Source: Acidimicrobiaceae bacterium
GTDB lineage: Bacteria; Actinomycetota; Acidimicrobiia; Acidimicrobiales; RAAP-2
DNA length: 45,565 bases
Assembly: GCA_003133545.1 (NCBI GenBank)
Contig: PKYA01000045.1
Coordinates: 1 to 45,565 of the forward strand
Direction: 5' to 3'
The notes below the pieces were generated by a model that saw only the letters and a program-made list of their open reading frames with translations, made no database searches and had not been told where the DNA came from. This document shows, in pieces, positions 35,471-44,081 of the stretch. Made by a program: the position numbers and the translations under genes. Every line of letters starts with the position of its first letter. Position 1 is the first letter of the stretch.

Positions 35471-36322
35471 TCAAGAGACGTTGACGTGACCAGGGGCGGT
35501 CGCGAACACCAGCACGGCGAGGATGCCCAGGGTGACGGCACTCGCGCCCACGGTGAGCGCCACCTCCTGCGCCCGGCGACGGAGGGTGGATGCCTGGTGG
35601 AAGGCGAGCGCCACCAACGAGCCCACCACCAGACCCCCGATGTGAGCCTGCCACTCGATGTTGCCCACGAAGCCGATCACCAGGTTGAAAACGATCAGCG
35701 CCACGACGACTCCCAGGGGCTTGTGCTGGAGACGGGCCAGCACCACGTAGGCGCACATCACACCGAAGATGGCGCCCGAGGCGCCGGCACTGAGCCCATT
35801 CGCCGGCGCGATGAGATAGGAGAGGACGTTGCCCCCGATGCCGGCGAGGAAGTAGAGGGTCAAGAAGCGGGCCTTGCCCAGCATGACCTCGACCGCTGGC
35901 CCCACGATCAGCAGGGTGAACATATTGGACGCGATATGCAGGAAATCGAGATGGAGGAACATGGAGGTGATGATCCGGTAGTACTGGTGGTCGTAGTGGA
36001 CCCCGTCGGGGAACATGCCAAGCCGGTCGATCACGCTGGGCCGGCCGAAACCGCTCGCCACGAAGCAGACTGCGTTGACGACGACGAGGGCGATGACCAT
36101 CGGCGTCGGGTTGGTCGACCCCACGATCCCGGTGCGGTTGGCGCTGGCGCCGGCAAAGGGCCGGATCACCCGGGTCCGCTTGGCACCGGCGGAGATGCAC
36201 TGGGGGCACTGCCAACCGACCGGCGCGTGCAGCATGCAATCCGTGCAGATGGGCCGATCACAGTGGGCACAGACCACCGATGCCACCCGGTCCGGATGAT
36301 TGGTGCAGGGGGCCTGCGTCAA
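35471..36322 (-). CDS. Rhomboid-family intramembrane serine protease with N-terminal zinc-binding domain
   Basis: Rhomboids cut transmembrane substrates within the membrane. The 283-aa protein has an N-terminal B-box-like Cys/His region (C6, H9, C18, C21, C26, C29, C39, C42), then about six membrane helices. The catalytic Ser182 in SAGASGAIFG and His227 in QAHIGG are present, with N133 in HIASNMF on helix 2. The N-terminal zinc region occurs in many actinobacterial rhomboids. TTG 36322 overlaps the TetR stop as TTGA. Substrates are unknown. Confidence 0.9.
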   Translation of the reverse strand: MTQAPCTNHPDRVASVVCAHCDRPICTDCMLHAPVGWQCPQCISAGAKRTRVIRPFAGASANRTGIVGSTNPTPMVIALVVVNAVCFVASGFGRPSVIDRLGMFPDGVHYDHQYYRIITSMFLHLDFLHIASNMFTLLIVGPAVEVMLGKARFLTLYFLAGIGGNVLSYLIAPANGLSAGASGAIFGVMCAYVVLARLQHKPLGVVVALIVFNLVIGFVGNIEWQAHIGGLVVGSLVALAFHQASTLRRRAQEVALTVGASAVTLGILAVLVFATAPGHVNVS

Positions 36323-36876
36323 CGGATGCCCGCCAAGAGCTCGGCCCGGACCAGGCGCGCCACCTGGGCGGGATCGTTGAGATCCCAGCGGCCAGGCGAT
36401 TCGATGTAGGACAGCACCATGCGGGCCAAGAAGTCGGCGGCCGCGTCGAGATCAGTGCCCTCGGCCATTCCGTGGCGAACGAGGTAGGGGGACAGGAAGG
36501 CGGCCACCAACTTGTGGGTCTCGTTCGCCTCTACGGTCAGGCGCGGCAGCAGAATCTCAGGCTCGGTCTGCAGAATGCGTTGGAGCACCTCGTGCTCGAG
36601 GATGGCGTTGTGGGCGAAGACCAGGCCCCGCTCCATCACCTCTTCGAGCGTGTCGGCGTCATGGACCTCGTCGTAGAGGCGCAGGAAGAAGCGAGCGAAC
36701 TCCCATCCGACCACGGCGCTGACGAGCTCGTCGCGCCCTCCGGGGAAGTAGCGGTAGACCGTGGCCCGGGACACCCCGGCCTCCCGGGCGGCGTCCTCGA
36801 CCGTCGTCTTGGCCAGCCCCCAACGCGCCACGCAGTCGTAGGTGGCCTGCAAGAGCCGCTCGCGGACGTCAGGCAC
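36319..36876 (-). CDS. TetR-family transcriptional regulator
   Basis: The 185-aa protein has a canonical TetR DNA-binding domain (TTVEDAAREAGVSRATVYRYFPGGRDELV, about residues 24-52) and a ligand domain with TEPEILLPRLT, similar to the larger TetR at 34609-35355. It starts at GTG 36876, 12 bp after the dapB stop, and is coupled to the rhomboid gene by a 4-bp overlap. Ligand and targets are unknown. Confidence 0.87.
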   Translation of the reverse strand: MPDVRERLLQATYDCVARWGLAKTTVEDAAREAGVSRATVYRYFPGGRDELVSAVVGWEFARFFLRLYDEVHDADTLEEVMERGLVFAHNAILEHEVLQRILQTEPEILLPRLTVEANETHKLVAAFLSPYLVRHGMAEGTDLDAAADFLARMVLSYIESPGRWDLNDPAQVARLVRAELLAGIR

Positions 36877-36888
36877 CGTCGGCCGCCC

Positions 36889-37674
36889 TCACAGCCCGAG
36901 GAGGGACTCCATGCCCACGGTCAGACCGGGGCGATCGGCTACGGCGCGCACGGACAACAAGACGCCGGGCATGAAGGAGCGCCGGTCGTAGGAGTCGTGG
37001 CGGATGCTCAGGCTCTGGCCCAGCGCGCCGAAGATCACCTCTTCGTGGGCGATCAAGCCGGGCAACCGCACGGAGTGGACCCGGACCCCACCGGGCCCTT
37101 CGCCTCCCCGTGCCCCTGGAAGCACCAACTCGGTCGTCAGGTCGGGGGGAAGCGGGCCGCAGCCGGCGCGCCGGCGGGCCGCCGCGATGCCGGCCGCCGT
37201 GTGCAGGGCTGTCCCCGAGGGCGCGTCGCGCTTGGCGTCGTGGTGGAGCTCAATGACTTCGACGTCGTCCATATGGGGGGCGGCCAACTCGCAGAAACGC
37301 ATCAGCAGCACGGCACCGATGGCGAAGTTCGACGCCACCACGGCGTTGGCCGTCGATCCCGAGAAGAGCGCGGCCGCATCCTCGAGCTCGCTCTCGCTCA
37401 GCCCCGTCGTGCCGACGACGGCGTGCATTCCCGCGCCGGCGTAGAAGGGCAGGTGCTCCCGGAGGGCGTCGGCCACGCTGAAGTCCACGACCACCTCGAC
37501 GCCGCCTTCGGTGAGGGCGCCCACCGCGCCGGCGACCGCGCGTCCTTCGATCTCTTCGCCCTCGTGTGCGGGATCGACGAGAATCGTCAAATCCAGATCG
37601 TCCGCTTCGACCACGGCGCGGCACACCTCTCGGCCCATCCGGCCGCCGGCTCCGACGACCCCGACCTTGACCAT
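36889..37674 (-). CDS. dapB: 4-hydroxy-tetrahydrodipicolinate reductase
   Basis: DapB reduces the DapA product with NAD(P)H. The 261-aa protein has the nucleotide-binding VGVVGAGGRMGREV (residues 4-17), VVGTTGLSESELEDA, the substrate-binding ELHHDAKRDAPSGTALHTA and a C-terminal mixed domain. Length is usual. ATG 37674 is 9 bp after the M16 peptidase stop, as in the M. tuberculosis order pnp-pepR-dapB. Confidence 0.95.
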   Translation of the reverse strand: MVKVGVVGAGGRMGREVCRAVVEADDLDLTILVDPAHEGEEIEGRAVAGAVGALTEGGVEVVVDFSVADALREHLPFYAGAGMHAVVGTTGLSESELEDAAALFSGSTANAVVASNFAIGAVLLMRFCELAAPHMDDVEVIELHHDAKRDAPSGTALHTAAGIAAARRRAGCGPLPPDLTTELVLPGARGGEGPGGVRVHSVRLPGLIAHEEVIFGALGQSLSIRHDSYDRRSFMPGVLLSVRAVADRPGLTVGMESLLGL

Positions 37675-37683
37675 GGGTGAACC

Positions 37684-38946
37684 CTACCGGCCGGCCAACG
37701 CACCAACGTGGTCGTCGAAGGCCTCTTCGTCGAAGGGTCCGACCGCACTGAGCGTGCGGGGCCCCTCGACCAGCTCCTGGGCCCGGGCCAGCACCTCGTC
37801 GCGCCCGACCGCTTCGACCCGCGCCAGCACTTCGTCGATCTTCTGTACCTCGCCGTGCAGCAGCAACGAAGCCCCGATCCGGCTCATGCGGGCGCCGGAG
37901 TCCTCGCCCGAGAGCAGCATCTCGGCGCGCAAATTGCCCTTGGCCACGGCGAGCTCACGATCGGTGATCCCCTGCGCCGCGAGCAATTCGAGCTCGCCCG
38001 TCACGATGCGCAGCACCTCGTCGACGTGATCGGGTGCCGTGCCCACGACGACGGCCAACGATCCGGCATCTTGGTAGGCGGCGCGCTCGGACCAGATCGA
38101 GTACGCCAGCCCACGCTCTTCGCGCACCTTTTGGAAGAGCCGGCTCGAAAGACCGCCCCCCAGCACGTGGTTGAGCACGGCCAGGGCCCAGCGTCGGTCG
38201 TCGAAACGCGACACCGACCGCACGCCGTAGACGACGTGGGCCTGCTCGGTCGGGCGGCGCACCACGTGCAACCGTTGGGCCTCGGGCCCCGGAGCCGTGC
38301 GGCTGGGGGCGGCTCCACCGGGTTGACCGGCGAAGCGCCGCTCGACGTCGGCGGCCACCGCCGCATGGCTGCAGTCCCCCGCCACGGACACGACAATGTT
38401 GCCCGGGCGGTAGTGGTGGGCGAAGAAACGCCGGATCTCCTCGGCGCCGAGGGAGCCGACGGTGGACTGCGTGCCCAGCGTGTCACGGCCGAGCGCGTGG
38501 CCCGGGAAGAGCGAGTACTGCCACTGCTCGGCCACCAGGTCCGCCGGCTCGTCGGCGTGCATGAGGATCTCGTCGAGAATGACCGTGCGCTCGGCATCGA
38601 CATCGGACGGGCGCAGTGCCGGGTTCCATATGATGTCGCTCAAGATGTCGAGCCCGAGCGGGAGGTGCTCGGAAAGCAACCGCACGTAGAACGTCGTGTA
38701 CTCCTTGGTGGTGAACGCGTTGCAATCCCCGCCCACCTCGTCGAGCGACTCGGCGATGGCGGCGGCCGAGCGCGTCGGCGTGCCCTTGAAGAGCAAGTGC
38801 TCCAAGAAGTGCGACGCGCCGGCCAGCTCGTCGGACTCGTCGCGCGAACCCGAGCCCACCCAGTAGGCCACGGCCACCGAGCGCACATCCGCCATGGTCT
38901 CGGTGACCAGGCGGATCCCGCTCGGGAGAACCGACGTCTCGATCAA
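37684..38946 (-). CDS. M16-family zinc metallopeptidase (PepR-like)
   Basis: The 420-aa protein has the inverted zinc motif H46-x2-E49-H50 in ASHFLEHLLFKGT, with the downstream Glu about 76 residues on, and the R-x-Y-type C-terminal M16 domain (GGLSSRLFQKVREERGLAYSIWS). It resembles mitochondrial processing peptidase beta-like actinobacterial PepR. Substrates are unknown. TTG 38946 overlaps the pnp stop as TTGA. Confidence 0.9.
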   Translation of the reverse strand: MIETSVLPSGIRLVTETMADVRSVAVAYWVGSGSRDESDELAGASHFLEHLLFKGTPTRSAAAIAESLDEVGGDCNAFTTKEYTTFYVRLLSEHLPLGLDILSDIIWNPALRPSDVDAERTVILDEILMHADEPADLVAEQWQYSLFPGHALGRDTLGTQSTVGSLGAEEIRRFFAHHYRPGNIVVSVAGDCSHAAVAADVERRFAGQPGGAAPSRTAPGPEAQRLHVVRRPTEQAHVVYGVRSVSRFDDRRWALAVLNHVLGGGLSSRLFQKVREERGLAYSIWSERAAYQDAGSLAVVVGTAPDHVDEVLRIVTGELELLAAQGITDRELAVAKGNLRAEMLLSGEDSGARMSRIGASLLLHGEVQKIDEVLARVEAVGRDEVLARAQELVEGPRTLSAVGPFDEEAFDDHVGALAGR

Positions 38947-41414
38947 CGGCGACGCGAGCGGCCGCGGGGCGGGCGGCGATCGCCGCCACTGTTGCTGCGG
39001 CCTTCGGCCTCGACGGCACCGGGGCCGAGGTCGCCGAGCTCGGAGACGAGTTCGGCTTCGAAGGCGTCCTCGAAGGAGGTGACCGCCGGTGCCGATCCAC
39101 TGCTCGCGGCGGCCTGGCGGGCCGGCGCGCGCTCGGCCGATGCTCCACTCCCGTTCCCGCCGCTACCGGACCCTCGCCCGCCGCCGTGCGTCGACGATGC
39201 GCCGCCAGCGTCCGCACCGCTCTCGGGTGCCGATGCGAGCGACAGGGAGACCTTGCCCTGCGGGTCGATGTCGTCCACCCGCACCTCGATCGGCTGGCCC
39301 AACGTTAAGACATCCTCCACGTTGTTGATCCGTTTGCCACCGGCGAGCGGCGAGAGCTTGGAGATGTGCAGGAGGCCGTCCCGGCCGGGGAGCACGTTGA
39401 CGAAGGCGCCGAACTTGGTGATGTTGACCACCTTGCCGGCGTACACCGCGCCGACGTCGGCCGTCGGAGGATCGAGGATGAGCGAAATGCGGCGACGCGC
39501 TTCTTCGACCGCATTCCCGTCCACCGCTCCGATGGTGACCGTCCCCACCATGCCGTCGTCGTCGACGGCGATATCGGCACCCGTCTCCTGCTGCAGGGTG
39601 TTGATGACCTTGCCTTTGGGCCCGATGACCTCGCCGATCTTGTCGATCGGGATCTCCATGGAGACGATCTTCGGGGCGCTGTTGGCCACGTGGTCACGGG
39701 GCTCGGCGATGGCGCCGGCCATGACACCGAGAATGATGAGCCGGGCCTCCTTGGCCTGCAGGAGCGCCTTGGCCAACACGTCGGCGGGGAGGCCGGCGAT
39801 CTTGGTGTCGAGCTGCAGCGCCGTGACGGCGTCGGCAGTGCCGGCCACCTTGAAGTCCATGTCGCCAAAGGCGTCTTCTGAACCCAAGATGTCGGTCAGG
39901 GTGACATAGGTGCCGCCGTCATAGACCAGGCCCATGGCGATTCCCGCCACCGCAGCCTTGAGGGGAACCCCGGCGGCCATCAATGACAGGGTCGAGCCAC
40001 AGACCGAGGCCATGGACGTCGAACCGTTCGAAGCCAGGACGTCGGAGACCACGCGCAGTGTGTAGGGGAACTCCTCCGCGCTCGGGACCACCGGCAGCAG
40101 GGCCCGCTCGGCCAACAGGCCGTGGCCGATCTCACGGCGCTTGGGACCGCGCATGAAGCCGGTCTCGCCGGTCGAGAAGGGCGGGAAGTTGTAGTGGTGC
40201 ATGTAGCGCTTCTTGTCGACGGGGGTGATGGTGTCGAGCATCTGGGCCATGCGGGGCATGCCGAGGGTGGTGACGTTGAGCACCTGGGTCTCGCCCCGCT
40301 GGAACAGGGCCGAGCCGTGCGCCGTGGGGAAGAGGTCGATCTCGGCCGAGAGGGGACGGATGTCGGCCGTGCCGCGCCCGTCGACCCGCACGCCGTCCTC
40401 GACGATGCGCTTGCGCACCAGCTTCTTGGTCAACGAGCGGATGGCCGCCTTGATCTCGCCGGCGCGGCCCTCGAACTCGTCGGTCAGCGCGGCCTGTATC
40501 TCCTTGCCGGCCCCGTCGAGCGCGGCGTTGCGCTCGGCCTTGGCCGTGACGAGGTTGGCCTTGGCGATGAGGTCGGTGCCGACCGCTTCCACCCGGGTCC
40601 ACACCTCATCGGCGTAATCGGTCTGCGTCGAGAACTCCATGATCTCGATCGGGCCGTGGGCGGCAATCACGTCGGCCACCAACTGGCGCTGCAGGATGAT
40701 CGATGCGCGGATCCAGGTCTTGGACGTCTCGAGGCCTTCGGCCAGCACCTCTTCGGTGACCTTGGGAGCACCGGCTTCGTAGTAGTCCCAGGAGTGCTCG
40801 GTCCCGCCGGCCTCAACCATCATGATGGCGATCTCGGTGTCGTCCGACTCGCTCTCGGCGCGGCCGGCCACGACGAGCTCGAAGGTGGCGGCGTCACCCT
40901 CTTGGAAGGTGGGATGCGGGATCCAGGTGCCGTCGACCGTGTAGGCCACCCGGACGGCGCCGATCGGGCCGTCGAACGGGATGCCCGACAGCATCAGCGC
41001 GGCCGACGACGCGTTGATCGCCAGCACGTCGTGGGGGTTGACCTGGTCGGCGCCGAAGATCGTCCCGACCACGTGCACCTCATTGCGGAAACCGCTGGGG
41101 AACGACGGCCGTAGGGGGCGGTCGATGAGACGGCAGGTCAAGATGGCCTGGTCCGAGCTCTTCCCCTCCCGCCGGAAGAACGAGCCGGGTATCCTCCCGG
41201 CCGCGTACGTCCGCTCCTCGATGTCGACGGTGAGGGGGAAGAAGTCGGTCCCCTCCCGGACGGACCGGGCTGCGGTGGCCGTGGCCAGCAGGACAGTGTC
41301 GCCGATGCGGGCGAGAACGGCGCCGTCGGCCAACTGGGCCAACTTCCCCGTCTCGAACGTCAGGGTGCGGTCGGTGCCACTTATGGGGCCCGACACGGAA
41401 ATGGCGTCAGCCAT
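38943..41414 (-). CDS. pnp: Polyribonucleotide nucleotidyltransferase (PNPase)
   Basis: PNPase degrades RNA phosphorolytically 3'-5' and can also add tails. The 823-aa protein has two RNase PH-like domains (GRIPGSFFRREGK in the first; GETQVLNVTTLGMPR and DILGSEDAFGDMDFKVAGT in the second), a linker helical domain, a KH domain (MEIPIDKIGEVIGPKGKVIN), an S1 domain (YAGKVVNITKFGAFVNVLPGRDGLLHISKL) and a low-complexity Gly/Ser/Ala tail ending in an Arg-rich stretch. The tail is typical of actinobacterial PNPases. ATG 41414 follows an AGGAGCATC ribosome site. Confidence 0.96.
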   Translation of the reverse strand: MADAISVSGPISGTDRTLTFETGKLAQLADGAVLARIGDTVLLATATAARSVREGTDFFPLTVDIEERTYAAGRIPGSFFRREGKSSDQAILTCRLIDRPLRPSFPSGFRNEVHVVGTIFGADQVNPHDVLAINASSAALMLSGIPFDGPIGAVRVAYTVDGTWIPHPTFQEGDAATFELVVAGRAESESDDTEIAIMMVEAGGTEHSWDYYEAGAPKVTEEVLAEGLETSKTWIRASIILQRQLVADVIAAHGPIEIMEFSTQTDYADEVWTRVEAVGTDLIAKANLVTAKAERNAALDGAGKEIQAALTDEFEGRAGEIKAAIRSLTKKLVRKRIVEDGVRVDGRGTADIRPLSAEIDLFPTAHGSALFQRGETQVLNVTTLGMPRMAQMLDTITPVDKKRYMHHYNFPPFSTGETGFMRGPKRREIGHGLLAERALLPVVPSAEEFPYTLRVVSDVLASNGSTSMASVCGSTLSLMAAGVPLKAAVAGIAMGLVYDGGTYVTLTDILGSEDAFGDMDFKVAGTADAVTALQLDTKIAGLPADVLAKALLQAKEARLIILGVMAGAIAEPRDHVANSAPKIVSMEIPIDKIGEVIGPKGKVINTLQQETGADIAVDDDGMVGTVTIGAVDGNAVEEARRRISLILDPPTADVGAVYAGKVVNITKFGAFVNVLPGRDGLLHISKLSPLAGGKRINNVEDVLTLGQPIEVRVDDIDPQGKVSLSLASAPESGADAGGASSTHGGGRGSGSGGNGSGASAERAPARQAAASSGSAPAVTSFEDAFEAELVSELGDLGPGAVEAEGRSNSGGDRRPPRGRSRRR

Positions 41415-41460
41415 GATGCTCCTCGTGTGGTGTTTGGGGGCATCTCATGTCTGGTTCCCA

Positions 41461-41472
41461 GTGGTCGACCAC
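41461..41472. repeat. Perfect 12-bp palindrome upstream of pnp
   Basis: GTGGTCGACCAC lies in the rpsO-pnp gap. PNPase genes elsewhere autoregulate through a leader stem-loop processed by RNase III; a short perfect palindrome here could mark such an element or be chance in this GC-rich sequence. Confidence 0.35.
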
Positions 41473-41533
41473 CTCCCATGCGGAAGTGACCGGCGACTGG
41501 CAGCCAGCGTCTCGAGGGCCCGGATGTGTTTCG

Positions 41534-41791
41534 TTACCGCCGAATGCCGAGGCGGCCGATAATGGCGCGGTAGCGCTCGACGTCGTTCTTTCGCACGTAA
41601 TCGAGCAACCGCCGGCGGTGACCGATGAGCTTCATCAGGCCGCGCCGGGTGTGGTGGTCCCCTTTGTGTTCCTTCAGGTGCTCCGTGAGATGGTTGATCC
41701 GCCCCGACAGCAGTGCGATCTGCACTTCTGGTGAACCAGTGTCACTGTCGTGCAGCCGGTACTCGGCAATAGTGGCCTGCGTGTCGGGCAT
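41534..41791 (-). CDS. rpsO: 30S ribosomal protein S15
   Basis: S15 binds 16S rRNA helices early in 30S assembly. The 85-aa protein has the signature [25 protein letters not shown] and [27 protein letters not shown] 41791 ([19 protein letters not shown]) is chosen over the upstream-extended frame as it matches the usual N-terminus and length. It sits upstream of pnp, the conserved pairing. Confidence 0.96.
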   Translation of the reverse strand: MPDTQATIAEYRLHDSDTGSPEVQIALLSGRINHLTEHLKEHKGDHHTRRGLMKLIGHRRRLLDYVRKNDVERYRAIIGRLGIRR

Positions 41792-41865
41792 AAATCGAAG
41801 AACCTCGGAGACGTTGTAGGAAAGCGGCCGGGACCAGCCCAACCGGCAAAGAGCGTAGCAGGTGG

Positions 41866-42774
41866 CTAGTCGGCAGCCGAGAGCGCCCGCTCGGCGTCGG
41901 CGGCGTCGCGGTGCATCTGGGCCACGAGGTCCTCGACCGAGTCGAACTGGCGCTCGTCCCGCAGACGGCGCACGAACGAGACCCGGGCCGGCTCCCCGTA
42001 CAGATCGCCCTCGAAGTGGAGCAGATAGGCCTCTACCAGGACCGACGCGGTCCCCGCCTCGTAGAAGGTCGGCCGCCGTCCGACCGAGATGGCCGACGGG
42101 TGCACCGATCCGTCGGGCCGGGTGAAATAGCCGGCGTAGATCCCGTCGGAGGGGAGGGCGATGTCGTCGCCGATCTGCAGGTTGGCGGTGGGAAAGCCGA
42201 GCTCAGGGCCCCCGCGCCCGTCGCCGCGCACCACCGGCCCCCGGACCTCGTGCAGGCGCCCCAGGAGCTCGGCTGCGCCGACCACGTCACCCTGCGCCAC
42301 CAGCGTCCGGATGCGGGTGGACGAGACGGCCGCGATGCCGTCGCCGGTGAGGTGGGCCCCGACGACCTCGAAGCCGTAGTCGCGTCCGAGCTCGCGCAAC
42401 AGGTCGACGTTGCCCTTGCGGCCATGTCCGAAGTGGAAGTCCTCCCCCACCACGACGAGCCGGGCCCCGAGCCTGTCCGCCAGAACCTCCTTGACAAAGT
42501 CCTCGGCGGACTCGTCCGCCCGGGCCCGGTCGAACTCGATGACGACGGTGCGCTCGACACCGCACGCGGCCAACAACTCGAGCTTCTGTTCCAGATCGGT
42601 CAGCTGCTTTGGCGCTGATTCCGGTCGCACGACCCCGGCGGGATGGCGATCGAAGGTGACGACCACCGTCGAGAGCCCCGCTGCGGCGGCACGATCGGAC
42701 AACTGGCGCAAAAGGGCCCGATGCCCCAGGTGCACGCCGTCGTAGGCCCCGATGGTGACGGCTGTTCCGGACAT
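41866..42774 (-). CDS. ribF: Bifunctional riboflavin kinase/FAD synthetase
   Basis: RibF makes FMN from riboflavin and FAD from FMN. The 302-aa protein has an N-terminal nucleotidyltransferase domain ([10 protein letters not shown] at residues 8-17; [22 protein letters not shown]) and a C-terminal riboflavin kinase domain ([27 protein letters not shown]). Length and domain order are normal. ATG 42774, 18 bp after truB. Confidence 0.95.
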   Translation of the reverse strand: MSGTAVTIGAYDGVHLGHRALLRQLSDRAAAAGLSTVVVTFDRHPAGVVRPESAPKQLTDLEQKLELLAACGVERTVVIEFDRARADESAEDFVKEVLADRLGARLVVVGEDFHFGHGRKGNVDLLRELGRDYGFEVVGAHLTGDGIAAVSSTRIRTLVAQGDVVGAAELLGRLHEVRGPVVRGDGRGGPELGFPTANLQIGDDIALPSDGIYAGYFTRPDGSVHPSAISVGRRPTFYEAGTASVLVEAYLLHFEGDLYGEPARVSFVRRLRDERQFDSVEDLVAQMHRDAADAERALSAAD

Positions 42775-42792
42775 CGCGATCGAGGTTAGACG

Positions 42793-43668
42793 TCAACCCG
42801 CGGTCACTACGACCGAGGGTTTGATGCGGTCGGTCCCGGTGGCCTCGTAGACGGCCAACAAGTTGCCCGCACTGTCGACCATGGCCCAGGGGCCGGGGCC
42901 CGCCGCGCCGATGGGGACCCGGTCGAGCGCCAGGCCACGCCCGATCAGGCCGGCGATCTCGGGCTCCACCGTGACGAAGGGCAGATCGCGCAGGGCCTGC
43001 GCCGGCGTGAGGACGGCGTCGTGGCTGAGGAGGTCGAGGGTGCGCATATCGGCTTCGCCGAACGACCCGATGCGGGTGCGCCGCAGCAGCCCGAGGTGGG
43101 CACCGCCGCCCAACGCGGCACCGATATCCGCGGCCAGGACGCGGACGTACGTCCCCGACGAGCACTCCACCATGGCCCGGTAGACACCGGGGCGCGGCGC
43201 GTCCGGCTCGACGTCGAAGCGGTACACGGTGACCGGGCGGGCGGCACGGTCCACTTCGATACCCTGGCGCGCCAGATCGTGGAGGCGCCGCCCACCGACC
43301 TTGACGGCGGACACCATCGGCGGGACCTGCTCGATGTTCCCCGTCAAGGCCGCTGCGGCGGCCTGCACCTGCGCCGGCGTGACGGAGGACATGTCCCACT
43401 CCCCCACCACCGCACCGGACGCGTCGAGGGTCGAGGTCGCCGTCCCGAGCACGATCTCGGCCACATAGGTCTTGGGCAGCGCCGTCAGGAACCGCAGCAG
43501 GCGCGTGGCCCGCCCCAGCCCGACCAGGAGCACCCCGGTGGCGTCGGGATCGAGCGTCCCGGCATGGCCGACGCGGCGCTGGCCGAACAGGCGGCGGCAG
43601 CGGGCGACGACGTCGTGCGACGTCCATCCGGCCTCCTTGTCGACCACCACCAGGCCCGTGACACTCAC
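42793..43668 (-). CDS. truB: tRNA pseudouridine-55 synthase
   Basis: TruB makes pseudouridine 55 in the T-loop of tRNAs. The 291-aa protein begins VTGLVVVDKEAGWTSHDVV, with catalytic Asp40 in VGHAGTLDPDATG, YRFDVEPDAPRPGVYRAMVECSSGTYVR downstream and a C-terminal PUA-like region. Start GTG 43668. It lies between rbfA and ribF as in most bacteria. Confidence 0.95.
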   Translation of the reverse strand: MSVTGLVVVDKEAGWTSHDVVARCRRLFGQRRVGHAGTLDPDATGVLLVGLGRATRLLRFLTALPKTYVAEIVLGTATSTLDASGAVVGEWDMSSVTPAQVQAAAAALTGNIEQVPPMVSAVKVGGRRLHDLARQGIEVDRAARPVTVYRFDVEPDAPRPGVYRAMVECSSGTYVRVLAADIGAALGGGAHLGLLRRTRIGSFGEADMRTLDLLSHDAVLTPAQALRDLPFVTVEPEIAGLIGRGLALDRVPIGAAGPGPWAMVDSAGNLLAVYEATGTDRIKPSVVVTAG

Positions 43669-43708
43669 GGCCCCGTCGGTCGCATGGAGTCGGGCGCCTG
43701 CATCGGGC

Positions 43709-44074
43709 TCATGTGGCAGGGGGCTCGTGGTCCTTGTCCAGGCCGCGGAGCAACTCCTCGACCCGGCTCCCCGCCGCGATAGCGGGGTCCGCCTTGAAGC
43801 GCAGGCGGGGCGTGCGCTTCATCGTCACCTGCGAGCCGATGTGGCGCTGCAATTTCGGGCGGCGCTCTTCGAGCGCCTCCGCCGCGTCGGCCTCCAGCGT
43901 GGCCAGGTACACCGTGGCCGTCCGCATGTCGGGGGCCGTGTCCACCGACGTGACCGTGACCATCCTGAACCGCTCGTCGGCGTCGGCCAGACGCTCGAGC
44001 TCCTCGGCCAGAACCTGGCGCAACACCTGATTGACCCGCAACGAGCGGGGATACGTCGCCGTCCGCCGTTTCAC
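43709..44074 (-). CDS. rbfA: Ribosome-binding factor A
   Basis: RbfA assists late 16S rRNA/30S maturation. The 121-aa protein has NQVLRQVLAEELERLADADERF, the KH-like strand VTVTSVDTAPDMRTATVYLA and RTPRLRFKADPAIAAGSRVEELL. GTG 44074 is chosen because it follows the infB stop by 7 bp and gives the family length; the longer frame upstream lies inside infB. Confidence 0.93.
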   Translation of the reverse strand: MKRRTATYPRSLRVNQVLRQVLAEELERLADADERFRMVTVTSVDTAPDMRTATVYLATLEADAAEALEERRPKLQRHIGSQVTMKRTPRLRFKADPAIAAGSRVEELLRGLDKDHEPPAT

Positions 44075-44081
44075 GATGGCG

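Noticed and set aside
40023..40036. CGAAC...GTTCG-like sequence inside pnp
   Set aside because: The half-sites are separated by one base rather than four, and it lies in coding sequence.
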